From: Alkalimonas delamerensis
GTDB lineage: Bacteria > Pseudomonadota > Gammaproteobacteria > Enterobacterales > Alteromonadaceae
Length of the DNA: 64,000 nucleotides
Assembly (NCBI RefSeq): GCF_030717955.1
Contig: NZ_JAUZVY010000004.1
Span: 186,001-250,000, forward strand
Direction of reading: 5' to 3'
The notes under the pieces are model-generated. The model did no database searches, had not been told where the DNA came from, and saw nothing but the letters and a program-made list of their open reading frames with translations. Both the position numbers and the translations under genes were made by a program. Of this stretch, positions 26,985 to 35,107 are shown in pieces. Position 1 is the first letter of the stretch, and every line of letters starts with the position of its first letter.

Positions 26985-29900
26985 TTAACTGTTTTTTGCG
27001 CTTCGAATGTTAAACACCACCGCATACAGCACAGGCACGGCCACCAGCGTCAGCACGGTAGCAAAGGCCAGGCCGCCCATAATGGTCACCGCCATGCTGT
27101 TAAAAAACGCATCCCACAGCAGTGGCAGCATGCCCAAAATGGTGGTGAGCGCCGCCAGGATCACCGGACGGATCCGGCTGATGCTGGCCTGGACAATGGC
27201 TTCTATTTTATCTGGCAACTGCTGCAGTTGCAGATCGATTTCATCCACCAGCACAATGGCATTTTTCATCAGCATGCCCGATAAGCTTAAAAAGCCCAGC
27301 AAGGACGTAAAGCCAAACGGCAGGCCGGACAACAGCAGTGCCGCCGTCACCCCGCAAATCGCCATCGGCACAATCAGCCAAATCACCAGTGGCTGCTTGA
27401 ACGAGCCAAACAACAAAATGCTAATCACCAGCATCACCAAAAAGCTCAGCGGTAACTGATTGGCCAGCGATTGCTGGGCTTCGGCCGAGTCTTCGTATTC
27501 ACCGCCTAAGGTTAACCGGTAGCCGGTCGGCAGCGGTAATTGCTCGAGCTGATCTTTAATCTGCCGCAGCGCCTGATCGGCGGTAACGCCAAGCACAGGC
27601 TCGGCTTCCACCGTCAAGGTGCGAACCCGGTCGCGGCGATGAATACGGGCTTCTTCGCTGCGGGTGTGCAGGCCATCAATCACCTGGGTAATGGGAATGT
27701 AACTGTTGTCGACCGAACTCCAAATCATCCGATCCTGCAGGTTATCGACACTCAGCCGCTCATGCGCCGGTGGCCTCACCACAATCGGAATTTGCCGATC
27801 GGCTTCACGGTAGACCCCGCTTCGCACCCCGGTCGTGGCAAGTTCCAGCGTTTGCGCTAAATCAGTGCGGTTCACCCCGGCTACCCTGGCCCGCTCTTCA
27901 TTGAAATCCGGTACAATCACCAGTTCACGCTGCCGCCAGTTTTGCCGGATATCGGTAATCACGCCACTGGCCCGCATGATGCCTTCCACCTGTTGGGCAT
28001 AGCGGCGCAGCTCGGCTTCATCGGCACCGGATAGTCGCACCTGCAACTTGGCACCGGCGCCCGGACCAAACATCAGTTGCTGCAAATAGATGGTGCCTTG
28101 CGGCAACTCGGGCGGCATTTGCTCGCGCAGCCGCTGCATCAGCGGTGGAATTTCATCACGATGCCCGGTGCGCACAATCAGCTGGCCATAGGCCGGGTTG
28201 GGCAACTCAGGAGCATAGGTCAACATGAAACGGCTGGCACCAGCACCGACAAAACTGCTGACAGACTCGACCTCGGGTTGCTGCAGTAAAAAATCTTCCA
28301 GGTGGCCAATATCCCGCGATGTGGCCTGGATATCCGAGCCTTGTGGCAGGTAGTAATTGACGTAGAAAATCGGCGTGTTCGAGGCCGGAAAAAACACCTG
28401 CTGCACCTTGCCAAAACCAAGCACACTAATCAGGGTGAGTAGCACCAGTCCGCCCAGCGTCAGCCAGCGATGACGCAGCGCCCGCTGCAGCAAAGCAGCG
28501 TAGTGGCGATAAAAACGACCGGCATAAGGCTCGGCCGAAGCCCCGCTGGCCGGCTTAAACAGGTAATGGCCAAACAGCGGCGTCACAGTGACGGCCAGCA
28601 CCCAGCTTAGCAGCAGGGAAATGCCAATCACCGCAAACAACGAAAACAAAAACTCACCGGTGGCATCTGGCGACAAGCCAATGCCGGCAAAGGCCATAAT
28701 GCCAATCACGGTGGCGCCGAGCAGCGGGATCTGGGTTCGGCCAGCAGCTTCCCGAGCGGCCTGGCGTGAACTAAGACCTCGCTGCCTATTGATCAACATG
28801 GTTTCAGCCACCACGATGGCATTATCAACCAGCATGCCCATGGCGATGATCAGCGCTCCCAGCGAAATCCGCTCCATTTCAATGTGCCAGAGCCGCATAA
28901 AAAATACCGTACCAAGCACCGTCAGCAGCAAGGTTGCTCCCACCACCAACCCAACCCGCCAGCCCATGGCCAGGCAGAGCACGCCAATCACAATCAGCAC
29001 CGACAGCGCCAGATTGACGATAAAATCGTTGATGGCTTTTTCCACCACCAGATGCTGCTGGTAAATCGGCTGCAGCGTCACCCCAAGCGGAATTTGCGCC
29101 TGCAACAGCTCAAGATGCTGATCAACGGCTTTACCGACATCGACAATATTGGCATCGCTTAAACCGGCCACCGCCAGGGTAAAGGCCGGTTTGCCGTTAA
29201 AGCGAATGAGTTCGCTCGGCGTTTCCACCGCATCGCGCCGCACCTCGGCCACATCGTAGATACTGAGCTGCTCGGTCGAGCCCGGGTTGCCAATACGGAC
29301 GTTTTCAATGGCAGCCACAGAATCAAGCCCAGGCTTGCTGACCAGCCGCACCCGCTTATCGCCAACCAGCACCGAGCCGGCGGAGGCCACCGCATTTTCT
29401 GATTGCAGCGTATCGACAATCACCCCTGGCGGTAAGCCCAGCCCTAGCAGGCGCTCGTGCGGGATTTCAACGTAAATGGCTTCTTGCGGCTCACCGGCAG
29501 TTTGCACCTTAGCGACCCCTGGTACCGTTAGCATTTCGCGCCGTAAAAAGCTCGCCAGCTCGCGGACCTCCCGATCGCTGAAGCCTTCAGCGGTTACCGC
29601 ATAGAAAATGCCAAACACATCGCCAAAATCATCATTGACCATCGGAGTCAGCACACCCCCGGGTAACTCTGGCTTAATATCAGTGACTTTGCGCCTGAGC
29701 TCATCCCAGATCTGTGGCATCTGGCTGCCATCGTATTTGTCCTGGATTTCGACCCTAATCTCCGACATGCCCGGCATGGATTTCGAGCTGATACGCTTTA
29801 ACTGCGACAGCTGCTGAATGGCCGACTCCATTTTTTCCGTCACTTCGCGCTCGACTTCCTCGGCGGTCGCCCCCGGGTACGGCGTCATCACAATGGCTTC

Positions 29901-30029
29901 TTTTAAGGTAAAGGCCGGATCTTCCAACCGGCCAATGGTAGCAAGGGCCCACAGGCCGCCCAGAAAACACAGCAACACCAACAACCAGGTGTTGATTTGC
30001 TTGTCAATGGCGTAACTGGCAATGTTCAT
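26985..30029 (-). CDS. RND efflux pump, HAE1 family inner-membrane subunit
   Basis: A 1014-residue resistance-nodulation-division transporter that would export hydrophobic or amphiphilic compounds using the proton gradient. It has the family layout of twelve membrane helices with two large periplasmic loops after TM1 and TM7. Seen are the N-terminal MNIASYAIDKQINTWLLVL, PGATAEEVEREVTEKME, the TM4 motif GMLVDNAIVVAE with its single Asp, and the symmetric FLSLSGMLMKNAIVLVDEID in TM10. The partner adaptor lies just upstream (13-base gap) and a TetR gene before that. No TolC-type outer-membrane gene follows, so it must use one encoded elsewhere. Substrate unknown. Confidence 0.93.
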   Translation of the reverse strand: MNIASYAIDKQINTWLLVLLCFLGGLWALATIGRLEDPAFTLKEAIVMTPYPGATAEEVEREVTEKMESAIQQLSQLKRISSKSMPGMSEIRVEIQDKYDGSQMPQIWDELRRKVTDIKPELPGGVLTPMVNDDFGDVFGIFYAVTAEGFSDREVRELASFLRREMLTVPGVAKVQTAGEPQEAIYVEIPHERLLGLGLPPGVIVDTLQSENAVASAGSVLVGDKRVRLVSKPGLDSVAAIENVRIGNPGSTEQLSIYDVAEVRRDAVETPSELIRFNGKPAFTLAVAGLSDANIVDVGKAVDQHLELLQAQIPLGVTLQPIYQQHLVVEKAINDFIVNLALSVLIVIGVLCLAMGWRVGLVVGATLLLTVLGTVFFMRLWHIEMERISLGALIIAMGMLVDNAIVVAETMLINRQRGLSSRQAAREAAGRTQIPLLGATVIGIMAFAGIGLSPDATGEFLFSLFAVIGISLLLSWVLAVTVTPLFGHYLFKPASGASAEPYAGRFYRHYAALLQRALRHRWLTLGGLVLLTLISVLGFGKVQQVFFPASNTPIFYVNYYLPQGSDIQATSRDIGHLEDFLLQQPEVESVSSFVGAGASRFMLTYAPELPNPAYGQLIVRTGHRDEIPPLMQRLREQMPPELPQGTIYLQQLMFGPGAGAKLQVRLSGADEAELRRYAQQVEGIMRASGVITDIRQNWRQRELVIVPDFNEERARVAGVNRTDLAQTLELATTGVRSGVYREADRQIPIVVRPPAHERLSVDNLQDRMIWSSVDNSYIPITQVIDGLHTRSEEARIHRRDRVRTLTVEAEPVLGVTADQALRQIKDQLEQLPLPTGYRLTLGGEYEDSAEAQQSLANQLPLSFLVMLVISILLFGSFKQPLVIWLIVPMAICGVTAALLLSGLPFGFTSLLGFLSLSGMLMKNAIVLVDEIDLQLQQLPDKIEAIVQASISRIRPVILAALTTILGMLPLLWDAFFNSMAVTIMGGLAFATVLTLVAVPVLYAVVFNIRSAKNS

Positions 30030-30042
30030 CCGTTATCCCCGC

Positions 30043-31107
30043 TCAGTACGCCTGAAAGGGGCGCACCCGTTGCCCCTGCTGCAAATGCACGTGACCAGCC
30101 GATACCAGTTGATCGCCATGCTGCACGCCGCTGAGGATATCAACTTGCTGGCCATGAATTTGGCCAAGCTCCACCTGAACCCGCTCTACTGTCTGGCTGT
30201 CACCAAGGTAACGCCAGACATAAAACTGCTCCGGCGTACCAGTATCAATCGCCGACAAAGGCACCGATAAATTGCTTTGCTGCAAGCTACGCTCGGTCAC
30301 CACATTCACTGTCATCCCCGGCAACAGATTCACCCCGGCCACCGGTTGCAAAGCGAAGGAAACCCGATAAGTCTGGGTGATGGCATCGGCCTCAGTAGCA
30401 TGCTCGCGGTACTGCAGCACCACCCCGTCATCCAAACCTGGCAGGCGCAACGAAACCCGGTAATCAGCGCTGTCGTTCACCAGGCGCATCAACTGCTCCG
30501 GCACATTGATATGCACCCTTAGCTCACTGATGTTCTGCACCCGCAGCACCGGCGTCCCTGCCGCCACCGTGGAATAGCGCTCAATCAACCGGCGGGTGAT
30601 CAGCGCATCAAAGGGGGCTTCCAACCGGGCGTGCTCGACATTGCGCCGGGCATTATCCAGCGCTACTTTGGCCAGATCGTAACTGGTTTGCAGTTGCTCA
30701 AAATCGGACGGCGTTAAAATGCCCTGCTCGCGCAGCGGCCTGGCTCTTTCCAGATCGCGCTTTGCCTGCTCCAGCTGCACCCTGGCCTGTTGCAACGCCA
30801 GCTGGTAATCGGCAGGATCCAGCGCAGCCAACAGCTCACCGGCCGGCACTACCTGACCTTGCTGCACCGCCAATTCCGTCACCCGGCCCCCGACCTGAAA
30901 TGCCAGATCAACGGTGCTGACCGCATCGACCCGGCCGACAAAACTGCGGCTGCTGTGCTGGGTATCGCCATTGACGGTCACCAGCCTTACGGTCACTGGC
31001 GCCTGCTGGTCTGTATCATCCGGAGCTTTTGAGCAGCCTGTCAGCCCAAGTGACAGTACTAGCAACAAGGTCAAAGTACCTGTTGTTTTTACGAAGAAAG
31101 CTTTCAT
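30043..31107 (-). CDS. RND efflux periplasmic adaptor (membrane-fusion protein), lipoprotein
   Basis: A 354-residue HlyD/AcrA-type adaptor linking the inner-membrane pump to an outer-membrane channel. Lipobox LTGC gives a lipidated Cys at residue 25. The biotinyl-lipoyl half-motif FVGRVDAVSTVDLAFQVGG, the alpha-hairpin (LQQARVQLEQAKRDLERARP) and the returning VEHARLEAPFDALITRR region are in order, then the beta-barrel and membrane-proximal domains. Its ATG overlaps the stop of the upstream tetR gene by 4 bases and the pump gene follows 13 bases on, so tetR, adaptor and pump form one operon. Confidence 0.93.
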   Translation of the reverse strand: MKAFFVKTTGTLTLLLVLSLGLTGCSKAPDDTDQQAPVTVRLVTVNGDTQHSSRSFVGRVDAVSTVDLAFQVGGRVTELAVQQGQVVPAGELLAALDPADYQLALQQARVQLEQAKRDLERARPLREQGILTPSDFEQLQTSYDLAKVALDNARRNVEHARLEAPFDALITRRLIERYSTVAAGTPVLRVQNISELRVHINVPEQLMRLVNDSADYRVSLRLPGLDDGVVLQYREHATEADAITQTYRVSFALQPVAGVNLLPGMTVNVVTERSLQQSNLSVPLSAIDTGTPEQFYVWRYLGDSQTVERVQVELGQIHGQQVDILSGVQHGDQLVSAGHVHLQQGQRVRPFQAY

Positions 31108-31646
31108 GGCATCAGCTCCTTAGCGCGGCGCTGCATGTACTGCAGCAACTGCTCTTTTTGCTGGGCAGTAAAGGGAGAAATGGACAGCATGTCCTGAAAC
31201 CAGAGCGCATCGCAGGCCAGCATCAGCAACACCGCTTCCGGGTTATCGCCACTGTCGGCATTGATATCTTGCACCAACACCTGACAGGCGTGTTGCACCG
31301 GGCTCAGCAAGCCAGGTTGCTCGGCCGCTGCCGCCAGAATGGCCATGGCGGTATTGCCCTGCACCTGCTCGGATAAGCGGGCATGGGCCTTGATCATGGC
31401 GGTCAGTGCATTGTCACCCTGCGCCAGCAGTTGCTGCCGGCCAGCTTCGGTGTCATCCACCAACTGTTGCACCATGGCGCTGATCAGCGCTTCTTTGCTG
31501 GGGAAATGGTACAGCAGGCCGCCTTTGCTAAAGCCACTGACTTTGGCCACCTCATCCAGCGTGACCTTGCCCGCGCCCTTCTCGGCCGCCACGCTTAGCG
31601 CCGCTTCAATGATCTGCGCTTTGGTTACTTTGGCTCTTTTGTTCAT
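31104..31646 (-). CDS. TetR-family repressor of the RND operon
   Basis: A 180-residue TetR-type regulator. The N-terminal helix-turn-helix is TKAQIIEAALSVAAEKG then VTLDEVAKVSGFSKGGLLYH and FPSKEALI (residues about 9-55). The helical C-terminal half (LLAQGDNALTAMIKAHARL onwards) would bind the inducing compound. As the first gene of the tetR-adaptor-pump operon it very probably represses its own operon; two 23-bp direct repeats sit immediately upstream. The ATG at 31646 follows gggcgggta, a plausible ribosome site. Confidence 0.92.
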   Translation of the reverse strand: MNKRAKVTKAQIIEAALSVAAEKGAGKVTLDEVAKVSGFSKGGLLYHFPSKEALISAMVQQLVDDTEAGRQQLLAQGDNALTAMIKAHARLSEQVQGNTAMAILAAAAEQPGLLSPVQHACQVLVQDINADSGDNPEAVLLMLACDALWFQDMLSISPFTAQQKEQLLQYMQRRAKELMP

Positions 31647-31660
31647 TACCCGCCCTCAAA

Positions 31661-31716
31661 AAACCGTCTGGTTGGTACAGTAATACCAATAATAAACCGT
31701 CTGGTTGGTACAGTAA
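31661..31716 (-). promoter_or_regulatory. Two 23-bp direct repeats, probable TetR operator
   Basis: The same 23 bases occur at 31661-31683 and 31694-31716, starting positions 33 bases apart (three helical turns). Each contains accgtctggttggt, an imperfect ACC...GGT palindrome typical of TetR-family sites. They lie 15-70 bases upstream of the tetR start codon, covering the region where the operon promoter must be. The identity of the regulator that binds is inference from position. Confidence 0.75.
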
Positions 31717-31797
31717 ATAGCCAGGAACGAATTCAGTTATCAGAAATGCAAGGCTTGAACGATCAAAAGCTCTGCTGCAATGGGGTGGGGTTTGCTG

Positions 31798-31835
31798 AGA
31801 TACACCATGCATTTGATAGCTTGCATGGTGTATCT
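31798..31835. repeat. Perfect 14-bp inverted repeat
   Basis: Arms agatacaccatgca (31798-31811) and tgcatggtgtatct (31822-31835) with a ten-base loop. It lies 52 bases downstream of the folE stop and upstream of the TetR operator repeats. No T-run follows on the minus strand, so it may act as a 3' stabiliser or a weak bidirectional terminator. Confidence 0.6.
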
Positions 31836-31886
31836 GAACGTTGTGAATCCTGGGTTTAGCTACTTCTGAGCACTCAGGCCAAAACT

Positions 31887-32522
31887 TTATTGTATAAATT
31901 CGGCCCGAATGGCCGGATTGGTTTTAAAGAGGCCGCCAAGTACAGTGGTTTCAGTCACTGACTGCGCATCCATCACGCCCCGGGCTTTGACACAATAATG
32001 GGTTGCACAGATGTGCACCGCGACATTGTCGGTATCGAGCAAGCTTTGCAGTGCCACCAAAACCTGTTGCGTTAAACGCTCTTGCACCTGTGGTCGCTGG
32101 GCAAAAAAACGTACTACCCGATTTAGCTTGGATAAGCCAATGATGCGCTTAGCCGGAATGTAGGCGACTTTTGCGACGCCATCAATGGTAACAAAGTGGT
32201 GCTCGCAGGTACTGTTCACCGCAATGCCGCGAACTTTCACCATTTCGCTGCTGCCCATTTTGTTGTCAATCAATGCGATTTTTGGGAAATTGCTGTAATT
32301 GAGGCCAGCAAATAGTTCGTGCACAAACATTTTCGCGATGCGATGCGGTGTTTCCTGCAAGCTGTCATCGGTTAGATCGAGCCCAAGAGTGGTCATAACC
32401 TCAGTCATCAACCGGATAATCTGCTGGTACTTTTCTTCCGGACTAAGCCCATTTTCAATCATTGGCGTCTCAAGGCCAAGCTGCATCAGCGCTTGCTGAA
32501 CGGTTGCTGCGGCTTCACTCAT
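31887..32522 (-). CDS. folE: GTP cyclohydrolase I
   Basis: A 211-residue enzyme that converts GTP to dihydroneopterin triphosphate, the first step of folate and related pterin synthesis. The zinc ligands are visible in STCEHHFVTIDG and HICATHYCVKARG, and the substrate-binding run RIIGLSKLNRVVRFFAQRPQ and VQERLTQQ is standard. The N-terminal extension (about 30 residues) before EEKYQQIIRLMTEVM matches the E. coli-type enzyme. It is 24 bases from the fpr gene on the same strand, so the two may be co-transcribed. Confidence 0.96.
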   Translation of the reverse strand: MSEAAATVQQALMQLGLETPMIENGLSPEEKYQQIIRLMTEVMTTLGLDLTDDSLQETPHRIAKMFVHELFAGLNYSNFPKIALIDNKMGSSEMVKVRGIAVNSTCEHHFVTIDGVAKVAYIPAKRIIGLSKLNRVVRFFAQRPQVQERLTQQVLVALQSLLDTDNVAVHICATHYCVKARGVMDAQSVTETTVLGGLFKTNPAIRAEFIQ

Positions 32523-32546
32523 AACACTATTCCTACAAAAAATGGT

Positions 32547-33329
32547 CTATTTTTCCAAAAAAGCCTGCTCGATGACGTAGTCACCGCGCTGACGTGAGTT
32601 GGCTTTACTGAAGCCTCGGGCATTTAGAATGGCCATGGTTTCATCCAGCATGGCTTGATTGCCGCAGAGCATAAACCGATCCCGCTCCGGGCTTAATGGC
32701 GGCATGCCAAGGTGCTCGGTGAAGACATCCGATTCCAGTAAGCGAGTGATACGCTGCTGATGCAAGGCATGACGATAGGGTTCACGCGTCACTGTAGGGT
32801 GGTAGACTAATTTCTCCCGTACCCAATCCCCAAAAAACTCATTGTTAGGCAGTTCATTGCAAATGACATCCTGGTACGCAAGCTCTGACACTGTCCGCGT
32901 GCCGTGCACCAGAATCACCTTATTGAATTGTTCGTAAATGGCTGGGTCCTTAATGATGCTCATAAATGGTGCCAAGCCGGTTCCGGTCGCCAACAGGTAC
33001 AGGTTTTCGCCGGGTGTCAGGTGCCCTGCGACCAGGGTACCCGTTGGGCGGGTTGAAATGTGCAACGGCTGACCCACTTCTATGTGTTGCAAGCGCGAGG
33101 TCAAAGCGCCATCCGGTACCTTGATGCTGAAAAACTCCAGCTCATCTTCGTAGTTCGCGCTGGCAATGCTGTACGCCCGCAGCAATGGTTTGTTGTCCAC
33201 TTCGATGCCAATCATCACGAACTGACCGTTTTCAAAGGTGAAGCTAGGACGTCGTGTGGTTTTAATGCTAAAAAGCGTGTCATTCCAATGATGAACCTGA
33301 GTCACCGTTTCAGTGATGGTACCGCGCAT
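32547..33329 (-). CDS. fpr: Ferredoxin/flavodoxin-NADP+ reductase
   Basis: A 260-residue FAD enzyme that moves electrons between NADPH and ferredoxin or flavodoxin. FAD-binding RAYSIAS, the THISTRPTGTL-type strand (here LHISTRPTGTL), the NADP-binding LLATGTGLAPFMSII and the C-terminal LCGNQAMLDETMAIL are present; the C-terminus ends in EKA-less VIEQAFLEK. The ATG at 33329 (MRGTITETVTQVHHW) has gagg upstream and gives the normal length; an ORF extending to 33464 is not needed. Two contiguous IscR-like sites lie 115-164 bases upstream, which would connect it with iron-sulfur status. Confidence 0.93.
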   Translation of the reverse strand: MRGTITETVTQVHHWNDTLFSIKTTRRPSFTFENGQFVMIGIEVDNKPLLRAYSIASANYEDELEFFSIKVPDGALTSRLQHIEVGQPLHISTRPTGTLVAGHLTPGENLYLLATGTGLAPFMSIIKDPAIYEQFNKVILVHGTRTVSELAYQDVICNELPNNEFFGDWVREKLVYHPTVTREPYRHALHQQRITRLLESDVFTEHLGMPPLSPERDRFMLCGNQAMLDETMAILNARGFSKANSRQRGDYVIEQAFLEK

Positions 33330-33700
33330 AAAGCCCTCATAACCAATTTGCTTAAAACAACCACCAAACAAAATCACAGCATGCGCTGTATTCGTTAGCA
33401 TTGTTTGATAATCAAAGAACTCTCCAGAAAAAGCGATGGTACAATACCTGACTAAAACACTCAACTATTTATCCGAGTATTTTAGTCAAGTATTACTAAG
33501 GAGTTTACGAAAAGGTTCAGCAAATGGACCAAGAGGCCATCGGGTTAGCCTAACTCCAGGAAAGATGCGATCGATCCAAGCTCTGTATCAGACCTTAATT
33601 ATCGCTAAGCAAATTATCCTTGGTGATTGCATCAGTCTGCACTACCATCAACCAAAATGACTGCTGTAGCAGTTCTTTCACGAACCACACAGGTGTTTGC
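33330..33700. other. 371-bp divergent intergenic region
   Basis: The gap between fpr and the divergent solute-binding gene contains a perfect 13-bp palindrome tttgataatcaaa (33404-33416) and the two IscR-like sites described separately. A 74-codon open frame on the plus strand (33436-33660) crosses the sites and shows no recognisable protein pattern. I see no RNA gene. Confidence 0.5.
33444..33493. promoter_or_regulatory. Two contiguous IscR type-1-like sites
   Basis: Compared with the remembered type-1 IscR consensus ATASYYGACT RWWWYAGTC RRSTAT (25 positions), the stretch 33444-33468 agrees at 24 positions and the directly following 33469-33493 at 22. The E. coli iscR promoter also carries two type-1 sites. 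Type-1 sites are bound by the [2Fe-2S] form of IscR and normally repressed in iron-sufficient cells. The nearest gene in one direction is fpr, a sensible target. The match was counted by eye. Confidence 0.65.
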
Positions 33701-34519
33701 ATGGTATACCGATTTGTGCTGGCGTTACTTTTAGGGGTTAGCGGTTCACTGCACGCGACCAAACCAGACCCAGCGCCAGCGTTGCAATTTCTGACCGAGC
33801 ACAGCCCGCCAGGCGAGTACCTGGATGAAAACGGCGAGCTGGCCGGTGTGACCTTCGAACTGCTACGTAGCATCTCAGAGCAGCTCAATGAAAACGTCCA
33901 CTTTGAACTCATGCCCTGGGCAAGAGCCTTTGCCATTGCCACAACAGAACTGAACACGGCCTTGTTTGAAACCACCCGGACTCCGAGTCGTGAACCCTTA
34001 TTTCAATGGGTTGGCCCGCTAAAAATTCACCGCATCGCGCTTTATGCCAGAAAGGATCGCTTTAATGTGGCAGTGCCCCCAGCCTATTGGCCTCAGCACT
34101 ATATCGCCTGCGAGTACATTCAATCGGTGTACCTCGATAAGCTTAACGAGCTGGGGTTTAATGAAGAGCACAATTTATTCCAAACAGTGCAGCATGGCGA
34201 CTGCTTTAATTTGCTGTTGCGGGGTCGGGTCGATATCATTTTGCTCAGTGAGACGTCGGCAGCGCTCAGAGCACAAGAAGTTGAAGAGCTGGGTATTGAA
34301 CTGGTGCAGTTGAACGGCTTTATCGAAACCCGCCAGTACCTGGCGTTTAGTCGTGATGTACCTGTTGAGCGTGTAGCGCGCTGGCAGCAGGCGCTGCTGC
34401 AAAGTTATCGGGATGGCCGCATGCGGGCCTTGTATCACTCGGTTTATCCTGAAGAAATGATTACCGCGCTGGAGCAGGTCGCCCTGGAGCAGTTGCTACT
34501 GCTGCAGAATCCAGACTGA
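33701..34519 (+). CDS. Orphan periplasmic solute-binding protein
   Basis: A 272-residue exported protein with signal peptide MVYRFVLALLLGVSGSLHA. It carries the type-3 solute-binding pattern: LTEHSPPGEYLDENGELAG, TFELLRSISEQL, the TRTPSREPLFQWVGPL region and a C-terminal helix MRALYHSVYPEEM. Many such proteins in these genera lack transport partners, as this one does: no permease or ATPase gene is adjacent. The ATG at 33701 begins the signal peptide; the longer frame from 33620 adds a Cys-rich non-signal stretch and is rejected. Ligand unknown. Confidence 0.82.
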   Translation: MVYRFVLALLLGVSGSLHATKPDPAPALQFLTEHSPPGEYLDENGELAGVTFELLRSISEQLNENVHFELMPWARAFAIATTELNTALFETTRTPSREPLFQWVGPLKIHRIALYARKDRFNVAVPPAYWPQHYIACEYIQSVYLDKLNELGFNEEHNLFQTVQHGDCFNLLLRGRVDIILLSETSAALRAQEVEELGIELVQLNGFIETRQYLAFSRDVPVERVARWQQALLQSYRDGRMRALYHSVYPEEMITALEQVALEQLLLLQNPD

Positions 34520-34579
34520 CTCTTTTCCGAAAAAGGTCACTGCACCAAGCGATGCCGAGACCTTTTGGCACGCTATGAT

Positions 34580-35107
34580 TTATTTTCGGACCATACTGCG
34601 AAACACTCCATCCCGCTTAATCAAGCCGTGATAGAGCGCGGCACAACTATGCACCACAATCAGCAGCACCAACAGCAGTGCTGCCCAGCCATGAATTTCA
34701 CGGAACAAGCCGTACAGGGCTAAATCGGTATCAAGCAAGGCTGGCAATGGCAGCCCAAACAAGCTCAGTGGCCGGCCGGCGGCGTTTTGCATTAAATAGC
34801 CGGATAGCGGCATCACAAAGAGCAACAGATAAAAGCCAAGTTGCGTGAGCTTCGCTGCCAGTTGCTGCATGTTCGGTACACTAGCAGGTAATGTTGGCGT
34901 ATCTGAGCGCAAACGAATGATAAGGCGCACCACAATCGCCAGCAAGGCAATCAACCCCATGGCTTTGTGCCAGGCCAGCAGTTGCTGCTGCCAGGGCCCC
35001 AGTGACTTGACCATGGTTAAACCGGCAAACAGCAGGCTAAGCACTAACGCTGCCATCAGCCAATGCATTACCCGCATGGCAAGGGGATAAGTCTGCGGCT
35101 TATTCAT
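34580..35107 (-). CDS. Cytochrome b561 family protein
   Basis: A 175-residue inner-membrane dihaem cytochrome with four hydrophobic helices. It begins YPLAMRVMHWLMAALVLSLL (first haem His), continues with LLAWHKAMGLIALL (second), and has HGWAALLLVLLIVVHSCAALYH with paired His near the end. It would pass electrons from the quinone pool or superoxide to a periplasmic partner. The gene follows the catalase-like gene and overlaps it by 8 bases, so the two are translationally coupled and probably work as a pair. The ATG at 35107 is chosen over one 15 bases upstream for its position next to the first helix. Confidence 0.9.
   Translation of the reverse strand: MNKPQTYPLAMRVMHWLMAALVLSLLFAGLTMVKSLGPWQQQLLAWHKAMGLIALLAIVVRLIIRLRSDTPTLPASVPNMQQLAAKLTQLGFYLLLFVMPLSGYLMQNAAGRPLSLFGLPLPALLDTDLALYGLFREIHGWAALLLVLLIVVHSCAALYHGLIKRDGVFRSMVRK

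Noticed and set aside
33404..33416. FNR site at the tttgataatcaaa palindrome
   Set aside because: FNR half-sites need a four-base spacer; here only one base separates them, so it is listed as a plain palindrome.
33436..33660. A 74-codon plus-strand frame upstream of the orphan solute-binding gene
   Set aside because: It crosses the IscR-like sites, has no ribosome site and no protein-like pattern.
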